Positions 27,919 to 35,474 of a stretch of 64,000 bases of DNA are shown here, one piece after another (within the stretch, counting starts at the first letter, position 1; each line of letters opens with the position of its first letter). Below the pieces are notes generated by a model. That model made no database searches and was not told where the DNA came from. It saw only the letters and a program-made list of their open reading frames with translations. A program made the translations under genes and the position numbers. This stretch comes from Halarcobacter bivalviorum (GTDB taxonomy: Bacteria > Campylobacterota > Campylobacteria > Campylobacterales > Arcobacteraceae): NCBI RefSeq assembly GCF_003346815.1, contig NZ_CP031217.1:992001-1056000 (forward strand), in the 5' to 3' direction.

Positions 27919-29367
27919 ATGGAACAAGAAAAAAATTTATTAGAAGAAAAATTAAGGGCAACGTCCAAACCAAATGAAAAAATATTTAAATTAAAAGAAG
28001 AAAAAAACTTTAATAGTAGTTATTCAAATAGTAGTGGTAAAAGTAAATATGCAAGTGGAAATGTATCTATTTATAAATCATCTTTTCATAGTCAAAAAGC
28101 AACTAAACATTCATTAGAACATATGGAAAGAGAATCAAAAGTCACTTATCTTTTAGAACATGACTCAAGTGTGAATGATAATATAATATATGAAGATGTA
28201 GAAAAGTTTAAAAAAGAAGCTCCACAAATTTATAAAGAAAAGATTTCTCAAAAAATGCAGGCTACTTCAAAGGCTAACCTAATAAAGGAAGCAGTAATTA
28301 ATGTAAAGCCTGATACTACACTTGAAGATATAGAAAAAACTTTTAAAAACTTACATGAAAAGTTTGGAGGACATTTTATTTTAGCTACTTCTATTCATAG
28401 GGATGAAGGCGTTTTTATTGATAGTAAATATGATTTAAAAGATTTAGAATATGTTTCAAGTAACCTATCTTGGAAGTTAAGAAGTACGAATGAAGATGTT
28501 ACTACTGAAGTAGTAGATTATGCACCTAATAGGAATATATTTTTTAATAGTGAAAATAGCAACTGGTACTTTGATAAGGAGTTTAAAAATAAAGCAGATA
28601 CTTCAAAATTTCAAAAAAAAATCAATTATCATGCTCATGTTTTATATTCTAATTTTGATAAGCAAACTGGAAAAACTGCAAGGCTTGACAGAACTGACTT
28701 AAGAAATCTTCAAACAATAGTAGCAGATTCTTTAGGGATGAGAAGAGGGCAAAGATATTCTAAAACTAAGAGAATGAATCATTGGCAGTTAAAAAGAGCT
28801 ATAGATTCAAAAAGAGATTCAAATCTAAAAACTAAAGAATCTCTAGCTAGATTAAAAGATTTAAATAAAGAAGTGTCTGAGCTAAGACAAGAATTACAAG
28901 GAAATGAGTTTGACAGAAAAAGCTATGCCGTATTGGAGCAATTGAAAAAAACTTTGACAGAGAAAGTAAAAGCAAAAGAATTAACTATAGAAGATTTAAG
29001 AAGTCAGTTAGATAAATATAGAGCTGAGAATGAAAAGAGAAGAACTTTTATAGATGGAAAAATAAAAACTAAAACTGTAAAGCTAAAAGAGGGTTTACTC
29101 AAGTCTAAGGAAGTTAAGGTTTTTGATACTAAATCAGTTGAAGGCTTTGTAATAGAAAGTGAACAAAAACAGAAGTTTTTAGAAGAAAAAAATAAAAAAT
29201 TAGAGGAGAATAATCAAAAACTTACTAACTTTGTTCATGAGTTGCGAAGTCACCTCAAAATATTTGATTTAGACAATCTAAAAGAAACTATAAAAAGTAA
29301 CATCCCAAAGACAACGAAGAATATAAATAATCTACATAAGTCTTTAAATAAAGACATTGAACGTTAA
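27919..29367 (+). CDS. Relaxase-like mobilisation protein with HUH-type motif
   Basis: The central region has INYHAHVLYSNFDKQTGKTA (residues about 233-253), matching the metal-binding HxH motif of MobA/MobV-type relaxases that nick oriT. A candidate catalytic Tyr is not obvious by eye. Residues about 285-480 are a long coiled coil, common in mobilisation proteins. GGGGAGGGG six bases before the ATG is an unusually strong ribosome site. It lies just downstream of the hairpin cluster proposed as oriT. Confidence 0.75.
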   Translation: MEQEKNLLEEKLRATSKPNEKIFKLKEEKNFNSSYSNSSGKSKYASGNVSIYKSSFHSQKATKHSLEHMERESKVTYLLEHDSSVNDNIIYEDVEKFKKEAPQIYKEKISQKMQATSKANLIKEAVINVKPDTTLEDIEKTFKNLHEKFGGHFILATSIHRDEGVFIDSKYDLKDLEYVSSNLSWKLRSTNEDVTTEVVDYAPNRNIFFNSENSNWYFDKEFKNKADTSKFQKKINYHAHVLYSNFDKQTGKTARLDRTDLRNLQTIVADSLGMRRGQRYSKTKRMNHWQLKRAIDSKRDSNLKTKESLARLKDLNKEVSELRQELQGNEFDRKSYAVLEQLKKTLTEKVKAKELTIEDLRSQLDKYRAENEKRRTFIDGKIKTKTVKLKEGLLKSKEVKVFDTKSVEGFVIESEQKQKFLEEKNKKLEENNQKLTNFVHELRSHLKIFDLDNLKETIKSNIPKTTKNINNLHKSLNKDIER

Positions 29368-29405
29368 TAATAAGTATAGTAAAATAATAAAGAAAGGAAT
29401 TTATT

Positions 29406-29714
29406 ATGTATTTTTATTATATTAGTGGAAGTAATACTTTTGCATTAAAAGAAGACATTAAACAGCTAAAGCCAGAAAGAAAAGATTTTATAAACTGGTG
29501 GAAGTTTAATAAAGATTTTAAATCTTGGTCTTTAGAAGTTCCAAACAACATATATACAAAAAAGTTTGATTTAAAAATAGAAACTTTTTGTAAAGAGAAT
29601 GATTTAAAACTAGAGATATTAGAGTTTACAGAGCCACTTACTAAAGCAATTAATGACTTTAAAACAGAAGAAGAGTTTTTTTCATATATGCACAAAAAGA
29701 ACAATAAAAGGTAA
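29406..29714 (+). CDS. Small conserved-looking protein, unknown function
   Basis: The 102-residue protein begins MYFYYISGSNTFALKEDIKQLKPERKDFINWWKFNKDFKSW and has alternating strand/helix character. AGAAAGGAA gives a good ribosome site. It sits 38 nt after the relaxase gene and may be translated from the same message. No known family was recognised. Confidence 0.6.
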   Translation: MYFYYISGSNTFALKEDIKQLKPERKDFINWWKFNKDFKSWSLEVPNNIYTKKFDLKIETFCKENDLKLEILEFTEPLTKAINDFKTEEEFFSYMHKKNNKR

Positions 29715-29748
29715 TAATATATTATAAATATATATTCAATGATATTTT

Positions 29749-29777
29749 TGTGACACCATATGTGACAAGATTATACT
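29749..29777 (+). promoter_or_regulatory. Promoter with paired TGTGACA motif before the PH/dGTPase genes
   Basis: TGTGACA occurs at 29749-29755 and 29761-29767 (period 12), followed by a -10-like TATACT at 29772-29777. The same paired motif with period 11 precedes the sbcD operon at 34236-34253. Direct repeats one helical turn apart next to a -10 suggest binding of a regulator. Confidence 0.55.
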
Positions 29778-29806
29778 AAAATAATAAAAAAAATTAGGAG
29801 CTAAAA

Positions 29807-30250
29807 GTGAGTTATGTAGAAAATAATTTAATGCCAGATGAAAAAGTTTTGTTTAAGGCAAAGATTCATTGGATAATTTATTTATTTGGAGTTATTTTAA
29901 TTTTAGCAGGAGGGGTTTTACCAATAGCTAACGAATTAAAGATAATTATATGTTTGATAGGACTTTATTCCTTAGTTAAAGCTTTTATTTTTGCAAAAAC
30001 TACAGAGCTTGTAATTACTTCAAAAAGAGTTATTGCAAAGTTTGGATTGATACGAAGAAATACAGTAGAACTTAATCACACTCAGGTAGAAAGCTTAATG
30101 GTCGACCAAAGTATTATTGATAGATTAGTAAATGCAGGAACAATTTTAATTCAAGGAACAGGAGGAAGTAGCACACCAATTCCTCAAATTGTTAGACCTT
30201 TAGAGTTTAGAAAAGAGTATTTTTCTATTGTAGAGAATGATAAAAAATAA
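29807..30250 (+). CDS. PH-domain membrane protein (YdbT/bPH2-like)
   Basis: The start is GTG at 29807 after AGGAG. Two hydrophobic helices (about 23-60) precede a bacterial PH-like domain (TTELVITSKRVIAKFGLIRRNTVELNHTQVESLMVDQSIIDRLVNAGTILI), the standard layout of small membrane-anchored bPH2 proteins. The biochemical role of these proteins is poorly known. It lies 17 nt before the dGTPase gene and behind the TGTGACA promoter, so the two probably form one cargo unit. Confidence 0.78.
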   Translation: MSYVENNLMPDEKVLFKAKIHWIIYLFGVILILAGGVLPIANELKIIICLIGLYSLVKAFIFAKTTELVITSKRVIAKFGLIRRNTVELNHTQVESLMVDQSIIDRLVNAGTILIQGTGGSSTPIPQIVRPLEFRKEYFSIVENDKK

Positions 30251-30267
30251 ATAGGATACTTGATAAA

Positions 30268-31530
30268 ATGAAAAAAAATAGACAAATAGGTAAAACATTA
30301 ATTGAGTATGCAAAAGAAAGAGAAAATGAATTATTTGAAATTTCAAATATAAGAATAGAGAAAAATGAAGGAAAAGATTTAGATAGTAGAGTTAGTAAAG
30401 CAAGAGATAATCAAGAAAGAGATTATGCAAGGATTCTTTATTCTTCTTCTTTCCGTAGACTACAGGGTAAAATGCAATTGTTTATTCCTTATACAAATAG
30501 ATTTAATAGGAATAGATTAACTCATAGTTTAGAAGTAGCACAAATTGCAAGAGTAATTGCAAAGAAACTAGAATTAGATGACATAACAACAGTTCAAAGT
30601 GTTTCTTTAGCACATGATATAGGACATCCTCCCTTTGGTCACTCTGGAGAAAAAATATTAAATTCATTATCCCATAAAATAAGATTTGAGGGAAATGCTC
30701 AAACATTTAGAATATTAAATCATTTAGAAGAGAAACACTATTCTTTTAATGGATTAAATTTAACTTTAAGAACATTATTTGGAATAGTGAAATATTTTCA
30801 AAATTATGAAATGAATCAAGATAAGTTCCTTTATGATGAAGATTATACATTAGTAAAAGAATATGCTGATAAGTATAATATAACTTTAAAAACAATAGAT
30901 GCAGAAATAATGGATATTGCAGATGAAATTGCATATGCTGCTCATGATTTAGAGGATGCATTTTATTTCAAATGGTTTACAATTGATGAGCTATTATATG
31001 AATTTAAAATTAGTAAAGAATACTCAATAGCCCATTCAATTTTAAATGATATAGTTGAACAGGCAAAAGAGTTTGCTAGTAAAGCATATACATATAATAG
31101 TTCTGAGGAGTATATGATATTATTTAAAAAAGAGCTAACATCAAGAATTGTTGATTCATTAGTAAGTAGTATATGTGTTAAAGATGATAAATTAGCATAT
31201 AGTGATGATTATGATTTATTATCTGAAGGATTAAAAAGATTGACATATAGTGCTGTATCGCGTTCTCCAATAAATAAACAGTATGAATTAAAAGGTGAGA
31301 AAATTATAAAAGGTTTATATAATGTTTATATGGATAAAGAATTTAATAAAGATATGTATTTACTACCTAAAGAGTATAGAGATGAAAATGAATGGGAAAG
31401 AAATGTTTTTGATTATATATCAGGAATGATGGATGAATATGCAATATTAAAATATAAAGAATTTTATGGTAATAATTCATTGTCAAATATATATGAACCT
31501 AAATCAAGTAACTTAAAAGTTGTAATTTAA
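30268..31530 (+). CDS. dGTPase-family dNTP triphosphohydrolase (HD domain), island copy
   Basis: The family motifs are present: SSSFRRLQGKMQ, RLTHSLEVAQIA near residues 84-95, LAHDIGHPPFGHSGE near 112-126 (HD metal site), and DIADEIAYAAHDLEDA near 213-228. The expected reaction is dNTP to deoxynucleoside plus triphosphate. A second family member is encoded at 49812-51260 with clearly different sequence, so this island copy is redundant for housekeeping. dGTPases that deplete dNTPs during infection are established anti-phage defence proteins, and the mobile location suits that role here. Its 420 residues are slightly short but all core motifs remain. Confidence 0.85.
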   Translation: MKKNRQIGKTLIEYAKERENELFEISNIRIEKNEGKDLDSRVSKARDNQERDYARILYSSSFRRLQGKMQLFIPYTNRFNRNRLTHSLEVAQIARVIAKKLELDDITTVQSVSLAHDIGHPPFGHSGEKILNSLSHKIRFEGNAQTFRILNHLEEKHYSFNGLNLTLRTLFGIVKYFQNYEMNQDKFLYDEDYTLVKEYADKYNITLKTIDAEIMDIADEIAYAAHDLEDAFYFKWFTIDELLYEFKISKEYSIAHSILNDIVEQAKEFASKAYTYNSSEEYMILFKKELTSRIVDSLVSSICVKDDKLAYSDDYDLLSEGLKRLTYSAVSRSPINKQYELKGEKIIKGLYNVYMDKEFNKDMYLLPKEYRDENEWERNVFDYISGMMDEYAILKYKEFYGNNSLSNIYEPKSSNLKVVI

Positions 31531-31590
31531 TGAACAAAATGTCATAAATTGAGAAAATAGAAAAAATGGATAAAAAAAGATTTTATAAAA

Positions 31591-32124
31591 TTATATTTTT
31601 ATTAATACTGTATAAATACAGTATGAGGCTATTGTAAAAGCACTAAGAGAAGTTATTGTAAGAATTATTGAAATCGCATTTGATACATTACCCTTTGTGA
31701 TTTTTTGATTACTATAAAATGCTTGTGTAAAATATGTTGTACCATAGGCACATGCTGATAATAGTACACCTAATACAAATATGAGAAGTGGAGTTGATAG
31801 TGCATTTACATATATTTTTTCATTTTTCCCAATCAAATTTGATATTAGAGTTAACATACTTATTGCTGCACCAGCATTTATAAAAAGAGCAGTTTTCATA
31901 ACATTTTGTCCACTTTGAATAACAGATTTAAGCATTTCAATAGATATATTTGATTGGTGTTGTAATCTTTCTTTTAATAAATTATCTTTTTTTTCATTAG
32001 GAATTTGTTTGTTTGAATAGTCTATATAGTCTAGTAAATCATCTACATTAACAGATATTTGATTGTTTTCTTTTAAATTTATAAGCTCTTCTCGTAGTTT
32101 AGTAATTTGTTCAGTTTGTTTCAT
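31591..32124 (-). CDS. Small membrane protein with N-terminal coiled coil, unknown
   Basis: The N-terminal half (about 1-70) is charged and helical. The C-terminal half has three hydrophobic segments (ALFINAGAAISMLTLISNLIG, LLIFVLGVLLSACAYGTTYF, AISIILTITSLSAFTIASYCIYTVL). AAGGA lies before the ATG at 32124. It is convergent with the dGTPase and lies downstream of the structured region at 32224-32349. Membrane proteins of this general shape accompany nucleotide-dependent defence enzymes, but no specific family was recognised. Confidence 0.6.
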   Translation of the reverse strand: MKQTEQITKLREELINLKENNQISVNVDDLLDYIDYSNKQIPNEKKDNLLKERLQHQSNISIEMLKSVIQSGQNVMKTALFINAGAAISMLTLISNLIGKNEKIYVNALSTPLLIFVLGVLLSACAYGTTYFTQAFYSNQKITKGNVSNAISIILTITSLSAFTIASYCIYTVLIKI

Positions 32125-32223
32125 TTTATTTTTTTCCTTAGTTTTAGTAAAGATATAGATTAATTCTTGATTGAGTATTATCCCATTGACAATTAATAAA
32201 TATTTTATTATAATTTTATTACA

Positions 32224-32349
32224 ACATTTCTATCACAGAGTACATAGTTTATGTATTTGATGACAGAAATGTCTTCTAGTAGTGAAGAGGGGTTACGATA
32301 GTCTGCGTTAGTTTACCCGTGGAGGTTTAAAGATATATCGTCTCTCTTC
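32224..32349 (-). other. Structured intergenic region, possible ncRNA or leader
   Basis: Two nested hairpins fill most of the 229-bp gap. The first has 12-nt outer arms (32224-32235 with 32261-32272, one G-T) and inner arms TACATA/TATGTA (32241-32246 with 32250-32255). The second has GAAGAG/CTCTTC (32284-32289 with 32344-32349) and ACGATA/TATCGT (32295-32300 with 32336-32341), enclosing a GC-richer loop. The gap lies between two minus-strand genes, so a minus transcript is assumed. Function is unknown. Confidence 0.5.
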
Positions 32350-32353
32350 CAAT

Positions 32354-32788
32354 TTAATCAATACTGTAAAAAGAAACTACTAATTCATTCTCATTTTCAG
32401 ATTTCAATATAATATTATGTTCTTTATCTCTATTTTTATAATTGATTACTATATTATCAGGATTTGTTACACCTACACTATTTAGTTTCAAGCCTCTTTG
32501 TATTATTAAATCCATATTTAAAATATCACTTAATGTGATTCTTCCAGGGCATTCATTACAATAGTGTTTTTCTAATATATGTTGAAATCCTGCTCCAGTA
32601 TGTCCTTTTCTTAATATTATTTTCATATCTTTTATATAGAAAGTTGCATTTTTAGTGACATTATTAATGAAGTTGATCATAATTTCTTGATTAGGCGTGA
32701 ACTTTTTCTTTTTCTTTTTTCTTTTAGTTACCTCTATAGAAAGTTCCCTTTTTAATTTTGCTAATCTTTGTTGATACAATTGACTCAC
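32354..32788 (-). CDS. Possible PBECR-like (barnase/EndoU/colicin-type) nuclease
   Basis: The N-terminus is very lysine-rich (KRKKKKKKF). The C-terminal part (KGHTGAGFQHILEKHY ... RITLSDILNMDLIIQRG ... NIILKSENENELVVSFYSID) follows the pattern of phage- and island-encoded PBECR nuclease-fold domains: a G..HI..RH-like histidine pair, a short helix, then strands ending in VVSFY. If correct it would cleave RNA and may be toxic. No antitoxin-like gene directly abuts it. This is a pattern match only; another small nuclease-like fold is possible. Confidence 0.5.
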   Translation of the reverse strand: MSQLYQQRLAKLKRELSIEVTKRKKKKKKFTPNQEIMINFINNVTKNATFYIKDMKIILRKGHTGAGFQHILEKHYCNECPGRITLSDILNMDLIIQRGLKLNSVGVTNPDNIVINYKNRDKEHNIILKSENENELVVSFYSID

Positions 32789-32823
32789 TAAATACCTTTA
32801 TTCCATATTGAAAAATGATTTTA

Positions 32824-33936
32824 TCATATATTATATAAATCCTTAACTGCATCTCTTCCACTGTCAGGACTCAATTTAGCATATCTTAAAGTCATTTTTA
32901 TATCTTTATGATTCATAAGTTTTTGGATTGTAAAGATAGGTGTACCATTTATTGCTAAATGGCTTGCAAATGTATGTCTTAGTGTATGAAATACTATTTT
33001 ATTCTTTCTATCGTTCTCTTCAATACCTTTATTAAATAAATCATTAAGTAATGCTCTTAATCTTCGCTCAGGATTTGAAATAAAGAGTTTATTCTTAATA
33101 TCATTGTTTATGATGTAGTTCTCAAGTAATTGGCTTAATTCCTCTGTTAAAAAAGCTTTATAAGTACTTTTATTTTTAAAGTCTTTAATTGTTAATAGTT
33201 CATGGGTAAAATCAATATCATTTTTTTGTATATTTAATATTGATGATAGTCTAGCTCCTGTATTCAATGCAATTTTATATATTAGGTATAAAACATCATC
33301 ATCCTTAGAACTTTCAAATAAAGTATTTATCTCTCCTTTTGATAAAAATCTTTCCCTTGCATTATCGATTGAAAAGAGTTTTACATACTTTGATACATCA
33401 TTTTTAATGAAGTCATTCTTTACTCCATATTTGATAATTGTTTTAAATAGGTTTAGAATATTATTTATAGTCTTTTCTGCAAGTTTTTTATTATCTTTAG
33501 AGTAGGTTATGTTTTGTAAGTATTTTGAAAAGCTATCAATGTTTGTTTTATTTAAGTTATCAATATCTATATCATTGAAATATACTTTAATATATTTGTT
33601 ATAATTTGATTTATCTGTTAATGTACTTCTTGTGTTATCTCTTTGCTCAAAATAAGATTCTGCAATTTTTTCTATACTTAATATTGATTTCTTTTTTTTA
33701 TTTGAAATTGCAGGTGGTTCTTCTCCTATTCGTTGCTTTGTAATTATTTCATTTCTTATTTGATTACAATAGTTCTCTCTAAAGCCTTCCGAATATTTAC
33801 CAATCTTTTTTTCGACATCTTTTCCATTAGTATCTTTATATCTGATATAATAGGTTTTATCTTTCTTATCATTAGTAAAAGATTCTCTATAAAATACACC
33901 ACTAAATTTAGTTTGAACTCTCTTTGATATTCCCAC
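32824..33936 (-). CDS. Tyrosine recombinase (integrase) of the element
   Basis: The product has an N-terminal arm-binding region (TYYIRYKDTNGKDVEKKIGKY), a SAM-like core-binding domain (about 85-180), and a catalytic domain with NTGARLSSILNIQ (first Arg), HTLRHTFASHL (His-x-x-Arg), LMNHKDIKMT and TLRYAKLS (Tyr nucleophile). The start is GTG at 33936, with GGTGGG six bases upstream; it lies inside the right-hand copy of the 21-nt terminal repeat, so binding of integrase there could control its own synthesis. It faces inward from attR and catalyses integration into tRNA-Glu. Confidence 0.93.
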   Translation of the reverse strand: MGISKRVQTKFSGVFYRESFTNDKKDKTYYIRYKDTNGKDVEKKIGKYSEGFRENYCNQIRNEIITKQRIGEEPPAISNKKKKSILSIEKIAESYFEQRDNTRSTLTDKSNYNKYIKVYFNDIDIDNLNKTNIDSFSKYLQNITYSKDNKKLAEKTINNILNLFKTIIKYGVKNDFIKNDVSKYVKLFSIDNARERFLSKGEINTLFESSKDDDVLYLIYKIALNTGARLSSILNIQKNDIDFTHELLTIKDFKNKSTYKAFLTEELSQLLENYIINNDIKNKLFISNPERRLRALLNDLFNKGIEENDRKNKIVFHTLRHTFASHLAINGTPIFTIQKLMNHKDIKMTLRYAKLSPDSGRDAVKDLYNI

Positions 33937-33950
33937 TTATTTCCCACCTA
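33930..33950 (+). repeat. Right copy of terminal 21-nt direct repeat
   Basis: It matches 24024-24044 at 19 of 21 positions in the same orientation and has the same pair of TTCCCAC units. It spans the GTG start of the integrase gene and lies about 124 nt inside the attR core. Confidence 0.65.
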
Positions 33951-34073
33951 AAATTAATTAATATAGAATATTATAGGTTTTATTGTAAAAAGTCAATTTA
34001 ACACAAGGCTTATAAATAGGCTGTTTAAGATAGTATTTTAATATTTAAGGATTATTGGAAAATATATCAGATA

Positions 34074-34120
34074 AGGATTTCCTCCTGTAGACGCAAGTTC
34101 GAATCTTGCTGGGGTCGCCA
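34074..34120 (+). pseudogene. Displaced 3' half of tRNA-Glu at attR
   Basis: The 47 bases align with 23927-23973 of the intact tRNA with five differences. The T-stem reads GCAAG/CTTGC instead of GGATG/CATCC, so both changed positions are compensated. CCA is kept. It lacks the acceptor 5' strand, D-arm and half the anticodon stem, so it cannot be a tRNA. It is best read as the chromosome's original 3' half, displaced by insertion. Confidence 0.85.
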
Positions 34121-34235
34121 ACCATTATTTTTCAAAAATAAATCAAACTACTTTTTATTTTAAAATCACATTATTTATTAGTAAAAAAAATTATTTATCA
34201 AAAAAAAGTTAAAAAATATTATAAAATCTTACATC

Positions 34236-34268
34236 TGTGACAGGGATGTGACAAAATAATATTATAAT
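34236..34268 (+). promoter_or_regulatory. Promoter of the sbcD operon with paired TGTGACA motif
   Basis: TGTGACA occurs at 34236-34242 and 34247-34253 (period 11), followed by -10-like TATAAT at 34263-34268. The sbcD ATG follows only 7 nt later, so the message has a very short leader, or the real start is the second Met. Compare 29749-29777. Confidence 0.55.
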
Positions 34269-34274
34269 TTCTCC

Positions 34275-35474
34275 ATGAAAAGTATGAAGGTCTTACACAC
34301 ATCTGATTGGCACTTAGGTCAAAATTTTATGGGAAAAAGTAGAGAAGAAGAGCATAAAGCTTTTTTTTCTTGGTTACTTGAAATAATAAAAGAAAATCAA
34401 ATAGATTTGCTTCTTGTTTCAGGAGATATTTTTGATACAGGAACACCACCAAACTATGCATTAGAACTTTACTACAACTTTTTGAAACAACTATCAAGTA
34501 TAAAGAGTTTAACTACTACAATCATAACAGCTGGAAACCACGACAGTGTTTCTACACTAAAAGCACCAAAGCAACTACTTGAAGCACTAAATGTTCATGT
34601 AATAGTAAATGGTGATGAAGATGAAAACATAATCATTCCTATAAAAGAGGATGATATTACTAAAGCAATAGTTTGTGCAGTACCTTTTTTAAGAGATAGT
34701 GTCATCAGACAATCACTTGGTGGCCAAACAGTAAGCCAAAAAGAAAAACTAGCAACTGATGGTATTAAAGCTTACTATGAAAAAGCCTACAACAAAGCAA
34801 AAGAGTTAAATGAAAACTCTCCAATCATAGCTATGGGACATTTGACTACAGTTGGAAGTAGAAGTAGTGAAAGTGAAAGAGATATTTATATAGGTGGAAC
34901 ACTTGATATAGGTGGAGATTATTTAGCTAGTATGTTTGACTATGTAGCTTTAGGACACTTGCATATCAATCAAACTGTAGGAAACGAACATGTAAGATAC
35001 TCAGGCTCTCCAATACCTCTTAGTTTTTCTGAATCTAAAAACACTCAAAAAGTAAATCTAGTAACTATAGATGAAGATGTAAAAGTAGAAGAGTTAGAAG
35101 TACCACTTACAAAAAAACTACAAGTTATCAAAGGTGATTTGGAAACTATCAAAAAAGAGCTAAAAGCTATCGAAGATAAATCTACTTGGATAGAAGTTCA
35201 TATCAAAGATGATAACCCAATGTTTGCAAACACAGAAATAAGAGAACTAGCTACAAAATTAGAGCTTACAATCCTAGCAGTTAAAATAGAAAAAAGTGAA
35301 AAAGCCCTTCGAGCAAAAGAGTTAAAAGCTATAAGCCTAGATGAATTAAGTGTGCAAGAGGTTTTTGAAAAAAGACTAAAAGATGAAAATATAGAAAATA
35401 AAGAGTTTAAAAAACAGTTATCTCAAACTTTTAATGAAGTGGTCTCAAATCTTCATCAAGAGGAACAAATCTAA
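34275..35474 (+). CDS. sbcD: SbcD, nuclease subunit of the SbcCD DNA-end-processing complex
   Basis: Calcineurin-like phosphoesterase motifs are complete: HTSDWHLGQ, SGDIFDTGTPP, TAGNHDS, MGHLTT and GHLHINQ. SbcD (Mre11 type) with SbcC cleaves hairpins and blocked DNA ends. The 399 residues are normal. Two Met codons (34275 and 34284) are possible starts; neither has a clear ribosome site. It overlaps sbcC by one base (TAATG). Confidence 0.95.
   Translation: MKSMKVLHTSDWHLGQNFMGKSREEEHKAFFSWLLEIIKENQIDLLLVSGDIFDTGTPPNYALELYYNFLKQLSSIKSLTTTIITAGNHDSVSTLKAPKQLLEALNVHVIVNGDEDENIIIPIKEDDITKAIVCAVPFLRDSVIRQSLGGQTVSQKEKLATDGIKAYYEKAYNKAKELNENSPIIAMGHLTTVGSRSSESERDIYIGGTLDIGGDYLASMFDYVALGHLHINQTVGNEHVRYSGSPIPLSFSESKNTQKVNLVTIDEDVKVEELEVPLTKKLQVIKGDLETIKKELKAIEDKSTWIEVHIKDDNPMFANTEIRELATKLELTILAVKIEKSEKALRAKELKAISLDELSVQEVFEKRLKDENIENKEFKKQLSQTFNEVVSNLHQEEQI

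Larger units (their letters stand above)
23927..34087 (+). mobile_element. 10.1 kb integrative, probably mobilisable element in tRNA-Glu
   Basis: The element is bounded by a shared 14-nt core (AGGATTTCCTCCTG) at 23927 and 34074 within tRNA-Glu sequence. It contains a tyrosine recombinase at the right end, an Xis-like HTH protein, a replication-type HTH protein, a relaxase with oriT candidate, an orphan TrbL/VirB6 protein, and cargo (PH-domain protein, dGTPase, membrane protein, putative nuclease). There are no phage structural genes and no full type IV secretion set, so it is best described as a mobilisable island that needs a helper for transfer. Confidence 0.88.

Noticed and set aside
32125-32353. 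Retron or CRISPR explanation for the structured gap
   Set aside because: There is no reverse transcriptase nearby and no spacer-repeat series; the hairpins are two single structures.
23927-34087. Prophage
   Set aside because: No capsid, tail, terminase or lysis gene is present; relaxase and oriT candidate point to a mobilisable island.
34074-34120. Second functional tRNA
   Set aside because: Only the 3' half is present; the acceptor 5' strand and D-arm are missing.
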